Origin: Zygnema cylindricum
Lineage: Eukaryota > Streptophyta > Zygnematophyceae > Zygnematales > Zygnemataceae
Direction: 5' to 3'
DNA length: 64,000 nucleotides
NCBI GenBank assembly: GCA_037447655.1
Contig: JBBHKE010000769.1
Span: 159,729-223,728, forward strand
A program made the translations under genes and the position numbers. The notes under the pieces were generated by a model that saw only the letters and a program-made list of their open reading frames with translations, had not been told where the DNA came from and made no database searches. Of this stretch, positions 1-11,394 are shown one piece after another (the first letter of the stretch is position 1; the number at the start of each line of letters is the position of its first letter).

Positions 1-657
1 GTCCCGTAATCCGCGGAGATGCCGCGATCCAACGTAATCGTGCCACGTGTCATCCGATATGGCGATGACCACAAATTGCCGAGAATCTCTTCCGCGATCT
101 CGGCTTTCTTTTCGGCCGTCCGATAGAATGAAGTTTTCAATCGCAACGTCATAAATGCTTGTGCGGTATTTATTTCGTAAAAGAAACAAAATGTGCGATA
201 CTCGTTTCTTATCTAAACCGTAATCCGTACGTTTACATAACTGGATCTATGTATCCGTAAAAATCCGTCGTTAAATGAATTTTCCTACTTGGCAACATTT
301 AAATAAATATCAAACCCTATAGTATCTATCTTAATGTCTAGACTTAACGGATAAATCTACCGGCTATTGGCGTTCTGACAGTCGGTAGGTACCAAGATCA
401 AATCCTGGTTCTGACATACTCCTTTTAGCAAACAAACCTACCTATCTGTAAATCAACTAATCTATTTCCCGTAAACCTCTAGATAGCCTATGGCTCTACA
501 TAGCCTAGGTAGCCATAGCTCTAGCTTCCTCTCCAACTTCTCAATGACTGCAATAAGTGTGTGAGTTGGAGAGAGAAGTTAGAGGCAGACTGCCTCAACT
601 TCTTTCACTATTCCAATTTAGACTTAGAAAATAATAAAAGAACCATCGATTTCTACA
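1..657 (-). mobile_element. Partial LTR of the copia-2 family at the window edge
   Basis: The sequence follows the right-hand part of the copia-2 LTR (compare 46074-46678 and 51470-52074) throughout, including the block near 385-410 with AAGATCAAATCCT and the terminal TTTCTACA. It ends at 657 in CA, the outer boundary for a minus-oriented element. It is more diverged than the other copies. No interior sequence follows it, so it is either a solo LTR or the right-hand LTR of an element lying left of the window. Confidence 0.85.
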
Positions 658-671
658 GCTTTGTGGTTGCC

Positions 672-968
672 TATTTGTTGGAATCGCGAATTCATTCAAC
701 CGCGTGACTTTTTAATTTAGTTTCGTTCTCACATTGTTCGATTATCCAAAAGCATTAGGGACGTGACAACTTTCTTGTGTCGAGGACCACTCAATCTGTA
801 AGTATATTTTGAATGACGTTGCCTCTATTGGAATTTACTAAACAGACAACCGCGTGACATCCTGAATACGTTTTGTCTTCACCTTGTTGGAATGTTCATA
901 ATGATTTGAGTAGCGAAGACTTGATGCCGTTGCGGACAACAAACTCTGTAAGTATATTTTGAACGCAT
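672..968 (+). repeat. Two tandem copies of about 150 bp, each ending in a splice-donor-like motif
   Basis: Two diverged units share TTGGAAT, CAACCGCGTGAC and the identical end TCTGTAAGTATATTTTGAA (ends near 812 and 963). GTAAGTAT is a consensus 5' splice site. The pair could be a duplicated 5' exon edge of the open frame that starts at 1868, but no transcript evidence exists. Confidence 0.6.
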
Positions 969-999
969 GTATTACGTTAAAACCTCATATTCTATTTCT

Positions 1000-1860
1000 T
1001 CATACGACTTGTCATTTTTAGGGTTTCTTTTCGTATTGTCTCACGTTTTTGTGCAACAACCTCTTGTTTTTCATTTGTTTCATCAAGTTTGACTAATATC
1101 CATGGAGGGTAGCAGCCAAGTATATAGGCGACAGCGTAGTGTCTTGTCGTATCGTCGTCGCTACCCTCCACTACTTCGACGTAATCAACGACGTCGGCCA
1201 AGAATGGAAAGGGAAGAGGTACGAAAGGGGGAAGAGAGGGAAAGAGATACCACGGAAACCGTTACAGGAGTAAGGGATACCGCGGAGGAATTAGCAAGAG
1301 AAAGGGAGGCGGCCACCTTGCTACCCATCTGTTGGGTGCCGCAGGAGAGGAAGGGACATGAAAGGGAGGGGAGTGAAGCGGAGGAAAGGGGTGAATGGGT
1401 AGATGTGAGGAGGGAGGAGGCGGTAGAAGGTGAGGTGAGTAGGGAAGAAAAAATTTCAATAGAGGATGAGGGTGGAAAGGGGGTATTGGGTGAAGAAGAG
1501 GGGGGAAAGAGGCGACAGTAGAAGAGGCAGGGGGAAGCGAGGCACGGGAAAAGGTAGAGAAAAAATGTAGGAGAATAAAATGAAAATTAATAATTTCTGA
1601 TGAGGGCGATGAGGAGGAAAAAAACAAGGGTTTTAGGGAAAATAATTTTTTGAGTGAGGAGAGGGAGGGAAAGATGACATTGGGAGAGGAACGAAAGGGA
1701 AAGGAGGCGAAAATCGAGGAGGGTGGGAGTGAGGTTAGGGAGAGATATGGTAGAAAAACGAGGATAATAAAAAAAAAATCTTAGGGTTTTGTGAGACCGT
1801 GGAGGTGGAAGGAGTGCAGGGGGAGGTGACGATAGAGGCGGGTGGGGGAAGTGAGGCACG
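1000..1860. other. Purine-rich stretch without a supported gene
   Basis: From about 1200 the + strand is dominated by GGAGAGGGAAAG-type sequence. Long frames on both strands here are compositional. A short minus-strand frame (1201-992) has ordinary composition but no ATG start and no recognised domain. I see no RNA gene. Confidence 0.5.
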
Positions 1861-1867
1861 GAGAAAG

Positions 1868-2491
1868 ATGGCTAGGAAGAGGGAGATAGTAAAGGGTAAG
1901 CGGAAGGTGAATGATGAGAAAGACGACCTATATGTCCCTTCAATTTCGGGTAGCGACGAGAGTATCGAGGATGGCGAAGAACCGGCGAAAGATAACCTCA
2001 TCCCCGAAATTTTGCAACCCACGGACATTGCGATGTGGAAAAACGGGGATGATCCTACAAGCGAGGACGAGCAAACTCCGGATAGTGAGGAAAAGCAACG
2101 TGAGGAGGAATTCGATGACAACAACGACGTGTTCGGGGCGCCTCCCACACCGAATAGTGAGAGAGCCATTGTAATGGCTTCTTTGCATCCTCATCCTCCA
2201 TACTCGGTTGAGCATCCGGATTGGTATTTTCCTCTTCCCACGGGAAAGGAGGAAATGGACAGTTTTGTGCCTCGACCCGAACATTATCTTGCGGTCGCTG
2301 AATGGCCGGAACATTGGCGGTATGGTGAATCCCGGCCCCTAAACCTAGACATGATTCCCTTTCCGCAAATTCTAGACATCCCCCCCGATGTTCCAGCACA
2401 TCCCACATGGCTTTTTATCTCGCTGGAGGACCGAGGCACGACTTTTGCCCACATAAGGCAATTTGATCTGGCGGATCCCCGGCTAACTTAG
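1868..2491 (+). pseudogene. Unrecognised acidic/proline-rich protein frame, 5' part, interrupted by copia-1
   Basis: The frame opens with ATG at 1868 (the open reading extends back to about 1799). The encoded protein has a basic N-terminus (MARKREIVKGKRK), then an acidic Asp/Glu/Ser-rich region over roughly residues 20-85, then a Pro/Trp/His-rich part. It stops at TAG 2489-2491, but the same frame stays open to the copia-1 insertion site at 2534 and resumes exactly in frame at 8478. I recognise no domain. The neighbouring transposase at 9201-11100 makes it possible that this is an accessory protein of a DNA transposon rather than a host gene; this is inference. Codon-like composition and the clean frame across the insertion argue that it was once coding. 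Confidence 0.45.
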
Positions 2492-2534
2492 GTTGTTCAT
2501 AGTAGGACGGTTTTCAACGTTCCGGAGTTGTTAC

Positions 2535-3372
2535 TGTTGTCATTTGGAAAGCTCTCAGTCTCAGAGCAGCGCAGCAGCGCAGCAACTATACAGACAGCAG
2601 CGCACCAGCTATACGGAAGAGCAGCGCAGCTGCTATACAGCAGAGCTGCGCAACAGCGCAGCAGCAGAGCAGCGCAGCAACGAAGCTGCGATACAGACAG
2701 GACAAGCGCAGCTGCGGTCACTTTGGATAAGATCCGTACAGACAACCCAGCTGCTACTATCTTGGATATGATTTGGTGCAGGACACCGCAGCCGCGGGTG
2801 ATATAAATGTGATCCGGTACGGGACAACGCAGCTGCGATTGATATGAATCTAGTCAACGGACGAGATTCATAAGAGTATCACAAGTGACTTAGCCGACAA
2901 GTATTTGTACAATAACTTAATATAGATTCTGAGTAATATTGACTGTACAATGATAGATTGGGTAGGCACGATCAAGAACACGTAGATCTCAGTAGGTGGG
3001 TTGATTCTGGACGTACCTCTCAGGTACACTATTATCGGCGGTAGAACACCGAAAGTATAAGACTTAGGACTTAGAACATTTTTATGAATCCAGACTTCCA
3101 AGTAGTAAAACTGCAGACAGTTTTTGGGAAACTTCTGAGTATTATATCTTGAGTGTTGTTGGGTCAATTGTGTTGAAACTTTGGGAGTTGTCAGTGTTTA
3201 TGCTACTCTATATTCTGATAGAGTTTTGTGAGGCTTGGATGCTTCTATAAGAATTGGTGAGCACTTAAGAACAGCTGGTTGGTAGGATTCTTGATAGCTT
3301 CTAAGAGTGTATCATGTCTACTTCTACTACTACTGCTGCTCCTCCACCTGCACCGGTGGTTGTAGAACAACA
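2535..3372 (+). repeat. 5' LTR of copia-1
   Basis: The LTR is bounded by TG and CA with a short inverted repeat TGTTG/CAACA. Its left part is a CAG/GCAGC-rich stretch (about 2565-2700) with partial internal repeats of GCAGCTGCTATAC. The gag start codon ATG at 3314 lies inside the LTR, 59 bp before its end. Confidence 0.95.
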
Positions 3373-6300
3373 GGTTATGGGCCTGTCATCAAGAATTCCT
3401 ATCTTTTCCGGGGATAAGTATGTTTACTGGGCGGATATGGTGGAGACACATTTTGAAAATGTCAATCTTTTGGATATATTGGATGGTTCTTTGGATGAAT
3501 CTGATCCGTCATGGTCTAAGAAAAATACGCAGGCTCGCTCTATTTTGAAATTTTGTATATCTGAGGACTTAGCTATGTCTCGGATAAAAATGAAAAAAGC
3601 TATTGATATCTGGAAATCCATTAAAAGTGATTATGAAAAGGCTAATGTTCAGTAAGAACTTCTATTGGCTGGAAAAATTTGGGACTATAAGTACACTGGC
3701 GGTACAATGGCTGAATATTCTAACAAATTTCGTATTCTTGTAGATGCACATGCTTGTGCCAGTGGGGTGTTTCCTCAGTTTCAACAGGCAGCATTGCTCA
3801 TGCGGGGTCTCCCTCGTAGTATGAAAGGAGCATCTGACATGCTCAAACAGAAAGATAAAGCTAGCTGGACTTTACAGTTAGCAATCAATATTTTACTAGA
3901 GGAGGAAGCTACATCTAATATTCTCAATGTTGAGCAAGTAGAGGCTTTTAATTCAGACTTTGGAAAGAAAAGTCAATTTAATCAGCAAAGTAATCAGTTT
4001 ACCCAATTGAGACAGTTTAATCTGGGGGGAAATAGAAAATCCAACAATGCATGTTTTTATTGTAGTGAGAGAGGTCATGGATACAAATTCTGTCCTAAAC
4101 TTAAACAAGCTAACGATACAGGTTTATACAGGCCAGGATGGCAACAAAGTCAGTTTTACAAAAACTTCACGAGGCCTACACCTCGTGGAAATGCACTGTT
4201 TTCAGCTTCTTCATCACTCCAAGACGAAACTCTGACATTTTCTGAGGAGGACGACACGGATCTATTCGCTATGGCGGCAGCAATGGAAGGCGCAAAGGAC
4301 ACTGGATGGATTATGGATACAGGAGCGTCAGCGCATATGTGTTGGAACAAGGCCATCTTCAAAAATCTAAAAGCAACGCCGGAGAAAAATATTTATTATG
4401 CTTGTGGAATGAGTGTCCAAACTCGTGCAATGGGTGATGTGTCCTTGCTAGTTGATGTGGATGGAAAACCAATTGAAAGGACTCTTCACAATATCTTATT
4501 TGTGCCTGACTTTAAGAAAAATCTGTTTTCTACGTCGTTGATTGAGAGTAAAGGCTTTGAGGTCAGTTTGAAAAATGGTCGGCAGGTTGTTAGCAAAAAC
4601 GGCAAGGTTGCGGTTACAGGTACTAGAGATAGTAGCAAGATGTATCGCATGGATATGGCTAATACAAAAGAAAATGATGTTTTGTACTCCGGTGTTTTGC
4701 ACTCAGATGAGTTGTGGCATAAAAGATTAGGCCATGTCAACTATGATAGTTTGAAAAAAATGGTTGTTGCTGGAAAGATAGAGGGTGTATCAATCACAGA
4801 TGGGCCGGTCAAAACTTGCGATGGTTGCGCTTTAGGCAAAATCCACAGATTGCCATTTCCTAAGGAGTCTGAGCATCGGTCCACCAAACTTTTACAACAA
4901 ATTCATTCGGATGTCTTTGGTCCGGCGAAGGTTCCTTTTGCCGGAGGAATGAAATATATGGTCACCTTCACAGATGATTTCTCACGGTTTACAAAAGTTT
5001 ACTTCATGAAGGAGAAGAGTGAAGTGTTTGGTCACTTCAAACACTATAAAGCATGGGCTGAAAAACTTCATAATTCATCTATTTTGCAGCTCAGATCGGA
5101 CAATGGTGGTGAATATACATCAAAAGAGTTTGAAACCTTTTTACTCGAGGAAGGCATTAGTCATCTACTGACTGTTCCATATTCACCGGAACAAAATGGG
5201 GTGTCGGAACGGCTGAATAGAACTCTCACGGAAAGCTCTAGATCTATGCTCGCCGATAAAGGTGTGGATCCGAAATTCTGGGCTGAGGCTCTAAATTGTG
5301 CAGTTTATTTTAAAAATAGGATAGGATCAAGATCGGTAGAAACAACTCCTTACGAAATCTGGACGGGTAGCAAACCAGATGTTAGCCATTTCAAGGTCTT
5401 TGGTAGTCAATGCTTATTATTGGATACGTCTACAGATAGATGGAAAATGGAACCGAATGGATTACCGGGTATTCTGTTAGGATATGATGATCACTCGAAA
5501 GGTTATAGAGTCTTTGTGTTTGAAAGGCAGAAAATAGTTGTAGCTAGAAACATCATTGTTAAGGATGAACTAGACTCCATAGATTTATTTCAAATGACAG
5601 AGCAGCAAAGGCAACTGAAAGTACAGGAGTATGTCATTTTAGATTGCATGCAGGAAATTGTCCCGCAGATTCCACAAACTCCGGTAATGACTCAGGAATC
5701 AGACTCCCTCCAACTTCCTCACCAACTTCGGGTCCAGACGGACCAAGAGCACTCAATACAGACGGAACGCAACCAGCGCAATCACGAACACACGGATCAC
5801 AACCAGCGCAATCAGCAAGACACGGATCGCAACCAGCGCAACCAGCGCAATCAGCGCAATGCGCGGGATCCGACGATCTCAGCCTCAGAATTTCCGGGGG
5901 GAAGAAGATCAAGCAGCCGCCTGCAAGCAAGCTCTCACTTTGCCTACTCGGCAGTCTCAGGGAAACCCTTGGCCATCCAAGAAGCTTTCTCATCACCAGA
6001 GCGGAATCACTGAATTGAGGCGGCAAACGACGAAATGAAGTCGATCATGGAGGCTCAAACATGGGAGCTCGTGGACCTTCTTCCAGACCGAAAAGCGATC
6101 GGCAGCAAATGGGTATTCAAGGTGAAGTTAAATCCCGATAACACCATTGAACGCTATAAGGCCAGACTTGTGGCGAAGGGGTACAATCAAAAGGAAGGAA
6201 TCGATTTTGAAGAAACATTTTCTCCGGTTGTAAGATTTCCAACAGTTAGGATTTTGCTCTCCCTAGCTGCTATAGAAGATATGGAAATTCATCAGATGGA

Positions 6301-7539
6301 TGTAAAAACGGCCTTTTTGCATGGAGAACTAGAAGAGACCATTTACATGCAGCAGCCTGAAAAGTATGTAGAACCAGGAAAAGAACACTTAGTATGCAAG
6401 TTGCTAAAATCTTTGTACGGCCTAAAACAAGCCCCCAGACAGTGGAATATAAAGCTTGATGAATTCTTGACTAGTCTAGGATTTCAAAGGATAAGTTCTG
6501 ATCACTCTGTCTACGTTCTAAAGGGTGAAAATGGGATAGTGTATATAGCAGTATATGTAGATTATTTGCTATTAATTAGTAAATCAATGGCTGAAATTAA
6601 CAAAATCAAAACAGCTCTAAACTCACGGTTCGAGATGAAAGACATCGGTGAGGCAAAATATATTTTGGGTATCCAGGTAGAGAGGGACAGAAATAAACAA
6701 TAATAAAACTGACTCAAAAAGAGGCTATTGGAAACATGTTAGATGAGTACGGAATGCGGGGGGCAAAAGGATGTTTAACTTCAATGGAGTTTCAGCAGAA
6801 GTTAGAGGGAAAAGAGACAGAACCAGGTGTCATTGTTAGCGAGTATTTAGAATCAGGGGAGAATGATCCTATGACAATAATACCTTATAGACAGATAGTG
6901 GGAAGCTTAATATACTTCATGAATTGTACCCGTCCTGACATAGCTGTAGCAGTCGGGGTATTGAGTAGGAGTCTAGAGAATCCGAGAAAATCTGACTTTG
7001 ACGCAGCAAGGAGAGTCTTAAAATATTTGGCCGAAACTAAAGACCTCAAACTCACACTAGGCGAAGGAGAAGTCAAGCTGCAAACATGGAGTGATGCAAG
7101 CTATGGCGACATGCCAAGCCGGAAATCTACCACGGGATTCATTCTACAAGTTGGAAACGGTACTTGCTGCTGGAGCAGCAAACTTCAAAAGGTGACAGCA
7201 CAGTCGACAATGGAGTCGGAATATATGGCAGCAAGCTCGGCCCTCAAAGAACTCTTATGGGTAAAATCCATGTTACAAGAACTAGGATACATGCAAGTTA
7301 GTCCACAGGTGATCTGGTGTGATAACCAGGCTGCCATTGCCATTGCTTCTAACCCGAGTCATCACTTCAAAAGCAAGCACATGGATGTACGATTACACTT
7401 TGTAAGAGAAAAAGTGTTCTCTAGAGTGATTAAATTATGTTACTTACCAGATGCAAAAATGATTGCTGATATGCTCACTAAAGCTCTTCCTGCTCCTAAG
7501 TTGAAGTATTGTAGGGAAGCAGTGGGATTAAGTGAATAG
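3314..7539 (+). pseudogene. Gag-pol of copia-1, degenerate
   Basis: The domains are in Ty1/copia order. An N-terminal gag region is followed by a CX2CX4HX4C zinc knuckle (4052-4093). An aspartic protease carries WIMDTGAS (4307 on). The integrase has a pre-integrase HH-CC part (about 4710-4830) and a catalytic core with HSDVFGP, SDNGGEY and EQNG. Reverse transcriptase spans about 6050-6703 and RNase H about 6900-7539 (WSDASYGD). Breaks: TAA at 3653-3655, TGA at 6011-6013 where a Trp codon is expected, and stops with a frameshift at 6704-6735 between RT and RNase H. The RT catalytic box reads YVDY instead of YVDD, so the second Asp is lost. As it stands the copy cannot encode an active polyprotein. 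Gag starts within the 5' LTR and runs through the primer binding site. Confidence 0.93.
3373..3383 (+). other. Primer binding site of copia-1 (initiator tRNA-Met anticodon-loop type)
   Basis: GGTTATGGGCC directly abuts the LTR end. It is the reverse complement of the anticodon stem-loop of eukaryotic initiator tRNA-Met (GGCCCAUAACC), as in Drosophila copia, and not of the tRNA 3' end used by most plant Ty1/copia elements. It is translated in the gag frame and contains an in-frame ATG. Confidence 0.85.
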
Positions 7540-7634
7540 TTGAATTGCTGCACTGCTATATTGCTATGCTGCGATACTGCGCTAGTTTATCACCGCAGCT
7601 GCGCTGGTATACTGAGTCTAAAGCTTTAGGGGAG

Positions 7635-8472
7635 TGTTGTCTTTTGGAAAGCTCTCAGTCTCAGAGCAGCGCAGCAGCGCAGCAACTATACAGACAGCAG
7701 CGCAGCTGCTATACGGAAGAGCAGCGCAGCTGCTATACAGCAGAGCTGCGCAGCAGCGCAGCAGGAGAGCAGCGCAGCAGCGAAGCTGCGATACAGACAG
7801 GACAAACGCAGCTGCGGTCACTTTGGATAAGATCCGTACAGACAACGCAGCTGCTACTATCTTGGATATGATTTGGTGCAGGACACCGCAGCCGCGGGTG
7901 ATATAAATGTGATCCGGTACGGGACAACGCAGCTGCGATTGATATGAATCTAGTCAACGGACGAGATTCATAAGAGTATCACAAGTGACTTAGCCGACAA
8001 GTATTTGTACAATAACTTAATATAGATTCTGAGTAATATTGACTGTACAATGATAGATTGGGTTGGCACGATCAAGAACACGTAGATCTCAGTAGGTGGG
8101 TTGATTCTGGACGTACCTCTCAGGTACAGTGTTATCGGGGGTAGCACACCGAAAGTATAAGACTTAGGACTTAGAACATTTTTATGAATCTAGACTTCCA
8201 AGTAGTAAAACTGCAGACAGTTTTTGGGAAACTTCTGAGTATTATATCTTGAGTGTTGTTGGGTCAATTGTGCTGAAACTTTGGGAGTTATCAGTGTTTA
8301 TGCTACTCTATATTCTGATAGAGTTTTGTGAGGTTTGGATGCTTGTATAAGAATTGGTGAGCACTTAAGAACAGCTGGTTGGTAGGATTCTTGATAACTT
8401 CTGAGAGTGTATCATGTCTACTTCTACTACTACTGCTGCTCCTCCACCTGCACCAGTGGTTGTAGAACAACA
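7635..8472 (+). repeat. 3' LTR of copia-1
   Basis: Same length (838 bp) and near-identical to 2535-3372. It is preceded by the polypurine tract ending AGGGGAG at 7634 and followed by target duplication GTTAC at 8473-8477. Confidence 0.95.
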
Positions 8473-8477
8473 GTTAC

Positions 8478-8731
8478 GTCATCATCATCCGTAGGATCCT
8501 CGGCTATACAACATCCTAAAATATTGTCAAGTAACTCCCGAGGTACTCGCTCTCCGAGATGCTCGTACGACGACATTGCAAAAGTTTCGCAATGTCGAAG
8601 TGCGACGCACTCGTTTATTGGAAATACAAAGGGTTCCGTCGCCGATTAGGCCCCTATCACCACCAAGAGGAGAGGATTTGCCATTAATAATCGCAGCACT
8701 ACCTCAACAAGTAGCGCCTCAACAAGAATAA
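8478..8731 (+). pseudogene. Unrecognised protein frame, 3' part, continuing 1868-2491 across copia-1
   Basis: When one copy of the GTTAC duplication and the retrotransposon are removed, the frame of 1868-2491 continues here. It meets TAG at 8492-8494 and then stays open for 78 codons to TAA 8729-8731. The encoded part is rich in Arg, Leu and Pro and has no domain I recognise. Two in-frame TAG codons flank the insertion site, so the gene was inactive or became so afterwards. A further open stretch in the same frame follows to about 8790. Confidence 0.4.
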
Positions 8732-8911
8732 ATGAGAGCGCATCGAGAGCACTTGATAAGGCTCACACGGGAATTGTCAAAAAAAAAATACGGTTGTTGG
8801 TACGTATTTTTGACTCTGACAAAATTAACTCCTCCTCCACTCTAACACTTGCCATCTTTCACCCACTCACTTACTTTTTTGGTTTATTTTTGTTTCTCTT
8901 GTGGTTTGATA

Positions 8912-9110
8912 GACCTAGCGACGACTTCACCTCGTCGCTGAACCAGCGACGACTTTCTCTCGTCGCTAAATCTTGTATATGCATCGGTTACCTCAACCAG
9001 CGTCCTCTTTCTATCCTTGTTGAATCTTGAAATGGCACCAGATATCTAAATCAGCGACAAACAACAATCGTTGTTGATTTTAGCGACGACTGTTGGTCGT
9101 CGTTAAAATG
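8912..9110 (+). repeat. Cluster of small hairpins with AGCGACGAC / GTCGTCGCT arms
   Basis: At least three inverted pairs occur: TAGCGACGAC...CGTCGCTGAA (8916-8942), CAGCGACGAC...CGTCGCTAAA (8943-8970) and TAGCGACGAC...GTCGTCGTTAAA (9082-9108). The same motif recurs at 11398, 11651, 12030, 12082 and 13810, around the transposase. Such motifs resemble subterminal repeats of plant DNA transposons (notably CACTA types); the family assignment is inference. Confidence 0.6.
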
Positions 9111-9200
9111 TTTTTCCTTTATAATATATACTTTTTCCTACATGAATTAAGACTGACAAGTTATTCTTGTGTCTTTTTTTTTCTTTCATGTCGTTGCAGA

Positions 9201-11100
9201 ATACCAAAAGGCAAGTCGGTGGTGGAAGGGCAGGGTTGCGACATTGAGAAACATACGGGCGACAACACACACCTTGTCAACTGCTAGATTTGGAAAAAGA
9301 AGTGTGGTGGTGACAAAAGCACTACCGCGTATGAGGAGGAAGGAATTTATGTGGGTCACAACGGTGCACTCCGAGTTGGTGGACGAGTTCTACCGGTTCA
9401 AGAAGGCGGGTATGAAAATGTCTCAAACAATTGTGGGGACCATGGCGGTTCATATCATTAAACGTATGAAGAAGGAAAATGCAAGGCTGTTTTTTGACAA
9501 AACGGGAAAAGAGATAAAAATGAAAATGACAAAACTATGGACTCAACGGTTTTGCGAGAAACACAATATTGTTAGAGGGCTCAAAAAAAAAATTACAATT
9601 ATGCCCGGAGAAGGAGGAGTACATTGAAAAAACGGTAGCATATCACATGGGAGAGTTAAAACGGGGATTTTTATCGGGTAAGATTTTTGTACTTTTATAC
9701 AACTCATTGATATGTGTTGTAATATATGTTACATGTATTATTTTTTATGTTTTTGTCGAGGGTTAACAATGCAAATGCGCGATTGAAAGTTGTTGCCCCT
9801 ACCATCGTATTTATGTGTGTTGTTCATTTATAACATTTTTATGTGTTATTATGATATTAGGTTGCTACAACGAGGATCTAGTCGAAAACATGGACGAAAC
9901 CCACGTCATTGTAAATATGGATAACAAAAAGACGTTGGGTTTTTGCGGGGACGAGGTGGTTAAATACGTGGATGTTGTAGGAGGCGGAGAGTCGATGACT
10001 TTGATGGTTCGACTCACGGGCGGAGTGTATGCCCGAATTAAATCTCATATGTTAATCTTCGCCAACAAGCTCCGTAATAACCCGATAAAAGGGCATCCAA
10101 GATAACTTACCAGGTGTGTTTCCTTCCGTATGTGTATTTTTCCTCGTAAATATTGACGATATTATCTTCCTAATTCTCCCTTGTATTCCACACCAAAAAT
10201 ATGAATTTTGGGGATTTGTGTTGTTAATAGTGCGTCTCGCCCTCTCTCTCCCTCCCTAATTCAATACCTTTCCCCCCCTCGCTCCCACTCTCTACTGTAC
10301 TTCTCGCCTCCTTCCTTCTCCCTTTCCCTAACCATCCCACTCTCTTATTCTCCCTATACTATATCCATCTTACCTTTATGTAACTCCCTCCCTCTCTCTC
10401 TTTTGTAGGAGTTTGTTATCAGACCGGGCCTAAAGGATGGAATGACAAGACGGTCTTTCCGCAAAGGGTCACTGAGTCGAGGTCATACCAAGGAGATCGT
10501 GATAGGCGAGAAAAGGATATTTTTGTGGACAATTGTGGAGGGCACAATATGTCTGAGGAGTTGAACACCGCTCTCCTCGCAAATAGAACAACCCTCCACT
10601 TTTTCCCACCGTGTGCAACACATTTAGTGCAACCCGCCGATTCATTTGTAATCTCAAAAATAAAGGAGGTATGGTCGAGAAAATGGGAAGATTGGAAAAT
10701 GAAGGGAATAGAGAGCCACAATTGGTCCTTACCTAGGGATCAAGTAAGTTAGTCGGACCGGGGAAAACATTTTTCTTGAAGTTGGCACGCGATTCAATTT
10801 GCGAGGTGAATGAAATGAAGGACAAGAATGGCATGGAGTATGCACAGAAGGCGATGATCCAATGTGGATTGTCATTAAGGGATGGGATTGGGAGGAGAGT
10901 ATGCTTACGATAATTTGCAAGCGATAATCATGAAATGGCAAAACCATTTTGAGGGCGACGAGGTGCCACCTCTTTCAGCTCCCGCACGAGATTTACTCCA
11001 ACTCCTTCGAGAGGCCGACATTCAAGAGGATGAAGCTAGTCATGACGAAGACTAAGAGGACTACAGTGATTTTGAGGCACTTTATGAAGATGTGGTTTAA
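9201..11100 (+). pseudogene. Pogo/DDE_1-type DNA transposase, intron-containing and frameshifted
   Basis: The N-terminal part (9201-9685) includes a CENP-B-type helix-turn-helix segment with LWTQRFCEKHNI. A probable intron (GTAAGA at about 9680 to TTAG at about 9861) joins it in frame to a catalytic part containing ENMDETHVIVNMD (first catalytic Asp). A second probable intron (from about 10113 to TTTGTAG at about 10407) leads to GPKGWND, VDNCGGHN (second Asp) and the FFPPCATHLVQPAD block typical of DDE_1 endonucleases. A third donor-like GTAAGT follows near 10743, and an acidic C-terminus ends at TAA 11098-11100. Frameshifts lie in the A-run near 9583 and near 10085; an internal TAA interrupts the tail (about 11053). 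The family is DDE_1 (pogo/Tigger/jerky relatives); this copy is inactive. Confidence 0.8.
10205..10406 (+). repeat. Pyrimidine-rich CTCCCT tract within the transposase intron
   Basis: The stretch is dominated by CTCTCCCTCC and ends in TTTTGTAG, the probable acceptor of the second transposase intron. It has no coding content of its own. Confidence 0.5.
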
Positions 11101-11394
11101 TAAAAAGAGGTAGTAAAATTGATAATAGTCGTTTGCAGAAAAATTATAATAATTGTGTGGCTTTGTTTGGCTTTTATTTTGTAGTTTTATATTGATAGGT
11201 TAATATTTGTACTTTTCTTTTACTGCAGTATGTAGTAATCAGTGTATTTCTTTCTTTAATGTTGAATATTATATATCCCTGTTTGTTTTTTTTTTTTCAT
11301 ATTTTGTCTACGCAAGTTGAATGGCCAAAATAATGGATGATATGTATTTGTAGTGATGGTGTAAAAACGTATCTTAAATTGCAGTGTCATTCTC

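Larger units (their letters stand above)
2530..8477 (+). mobile_element. Complete Ty1/copia LTR retrotransposon (copia-1)
   Basis: Two 838-bp LTRs (2535-3372 and 7635-8472) start TGTTGTC and end GAACAACA, and are flanked by the 5-bp target duplication GTTAC (2530-2534, 8473-8477). Between them lie a primer binding site, a gag-pol region in Ty1/copia order (gag, protease, integrase, reverse transcriptase, RNase H) and a polypurine tract (AGGGGAG, ending 7634) abutting the 3' LTR. The LTRs differ at few positions, so insertion is fairly recent. The coding region is nevertheless broken. The element splits an unrelated open frame (1868-2491 and 8478-8731). Confidence 0.97.

Noticed and set aside
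2493-2806. Gln/Ala/Ser-rich frames in the copia-1 LTR (also at 7545-7906)
   Set aside because: Produced by the GCAGC-rich LTR segment; present in both LTRs, no independent support.
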